From contig CAJMRT010000075.1 in NCBI GenBank assembly GCA_905215855.1, forward strand, positions 1 to 5,147: a DNA stretch of 5,147 nt, given 5' to 3'. The stretch's first letter is position 1. Each line of letters opens with the position of its first letter. Under the pieces are notes generated by a model. That model was not told where the DNA came from, did no database searches, and saw only the letters and a list, made by a program, of their open reading frames with translations. The translations under genes were made by a program, and so were the position numbers. This DNA is from an uncultured bacterium (GTDB lineage Bacteria > Bacillota > Clostridia > Oscillospirales > Acutalibacteraceae). This document shows, one piece after another, positions 5,094 through 5,147 of the stretch.

Positions 5094-5147
5094 GCGGATG
5101 TAGTTTAGTGGTAGAACTTCAGCCTTCCAAGCTGATCGTGTGGGTTC
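5094..5147 (+). tRNA. tRNA-Gly (anticodon UCC), 3' part cut by the window edge
   Basis: The acceptor 5' strand GCGGATG (5094-5100) is followed by T8-A9, a D-arm (5103-5117, with GTGGTAG), the anticodon stem TCAGC/GCTGA (5119-5123 and 5131-5135) and the loop CTTCCAA, whose anticodon TCC is at 5126-5128. A four-base variable loop, T-stem 5' strand GTGGG (5140-5144) and the TTC of the T-loop follow before the sequence ends. The remaining T-arm, acceptor 3' strand and discriminator base lie outside. The sequence closely resembles Firmicute tRNA-Gly(UCC), which reads GGA and GGG codons. Confidence 0.95.

Noticed and set aside
5094..5147. tRNA-Gly as an integration (att) site
   Set aside because: Integration normally involves the tRNA 3' end, which is outside the window, and no integrase or repeated tRNA fragment is visible.

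Overview
The window looks like a chromosomal segment of a low-GC clostridial Firmicute, perhaps a Ruminococcus-like gut bacterium. That is an inference from the strong AAGGAG-type ribosome binding sites, the AT-rich intergenic DNA, the consensus sigma-A promoters with 17-bp spacers, the Bacillus/Clostridium-like tRNA-Gly and the clostridial-style transporter. Species cannot be assigned from the window alone.

Layout. Positions 1-181 hold the end of a CRISPR array: three 31-bp repeats and two complete spacers, with no cas gene in the window. The last repeat runs straight into a strong hairpin (181-210). Next comes a small two-helix potassium-channel-type protein (356-778, +) with its own near-consensus promoter. 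It converges on a bacterial sodium:neurotransmitter-symporter-family transporter (861-2216, -), and the two share a perfect 16-bp bidirectional terminator (800-838). Divergent from the transporter is an unrecognised acidic cytoplasmic protein of 298 aa (2470-3366, +), which converges on a second unrecognised acidic protein of 212 aa (3454-4092, -); these two share another perfect bidirectional terminator (3372-3408). Divergent from the second acidic protein is a basic Sel1-repeat protein of 191 aa (4257-4832, +). A 261-bp intergenic stretch follows that carries a TTGAAAAT-type repeat tract and two foldback structures. The window ends inside a tRNA-Gly(UCC) gene driven by a perfect-consensus promoter.

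How the parts relate. Every protein gene appears to be monocistronic, with its own promoter and strands alternating +, -, +, -, +; there is no operon. I see no sign that the genes form one system. The channel and transporter are both membrane transport proteins but need not be linked. The points most worth a second look are the cas-less CRISPR end fused to a hairpin, the two unplaced acidic proteins, the matching N-terminal motif of the divergent acidic and basic pair, and the structured repeat region before the tRNA. I did not find convincing evidence of a new biological system here.
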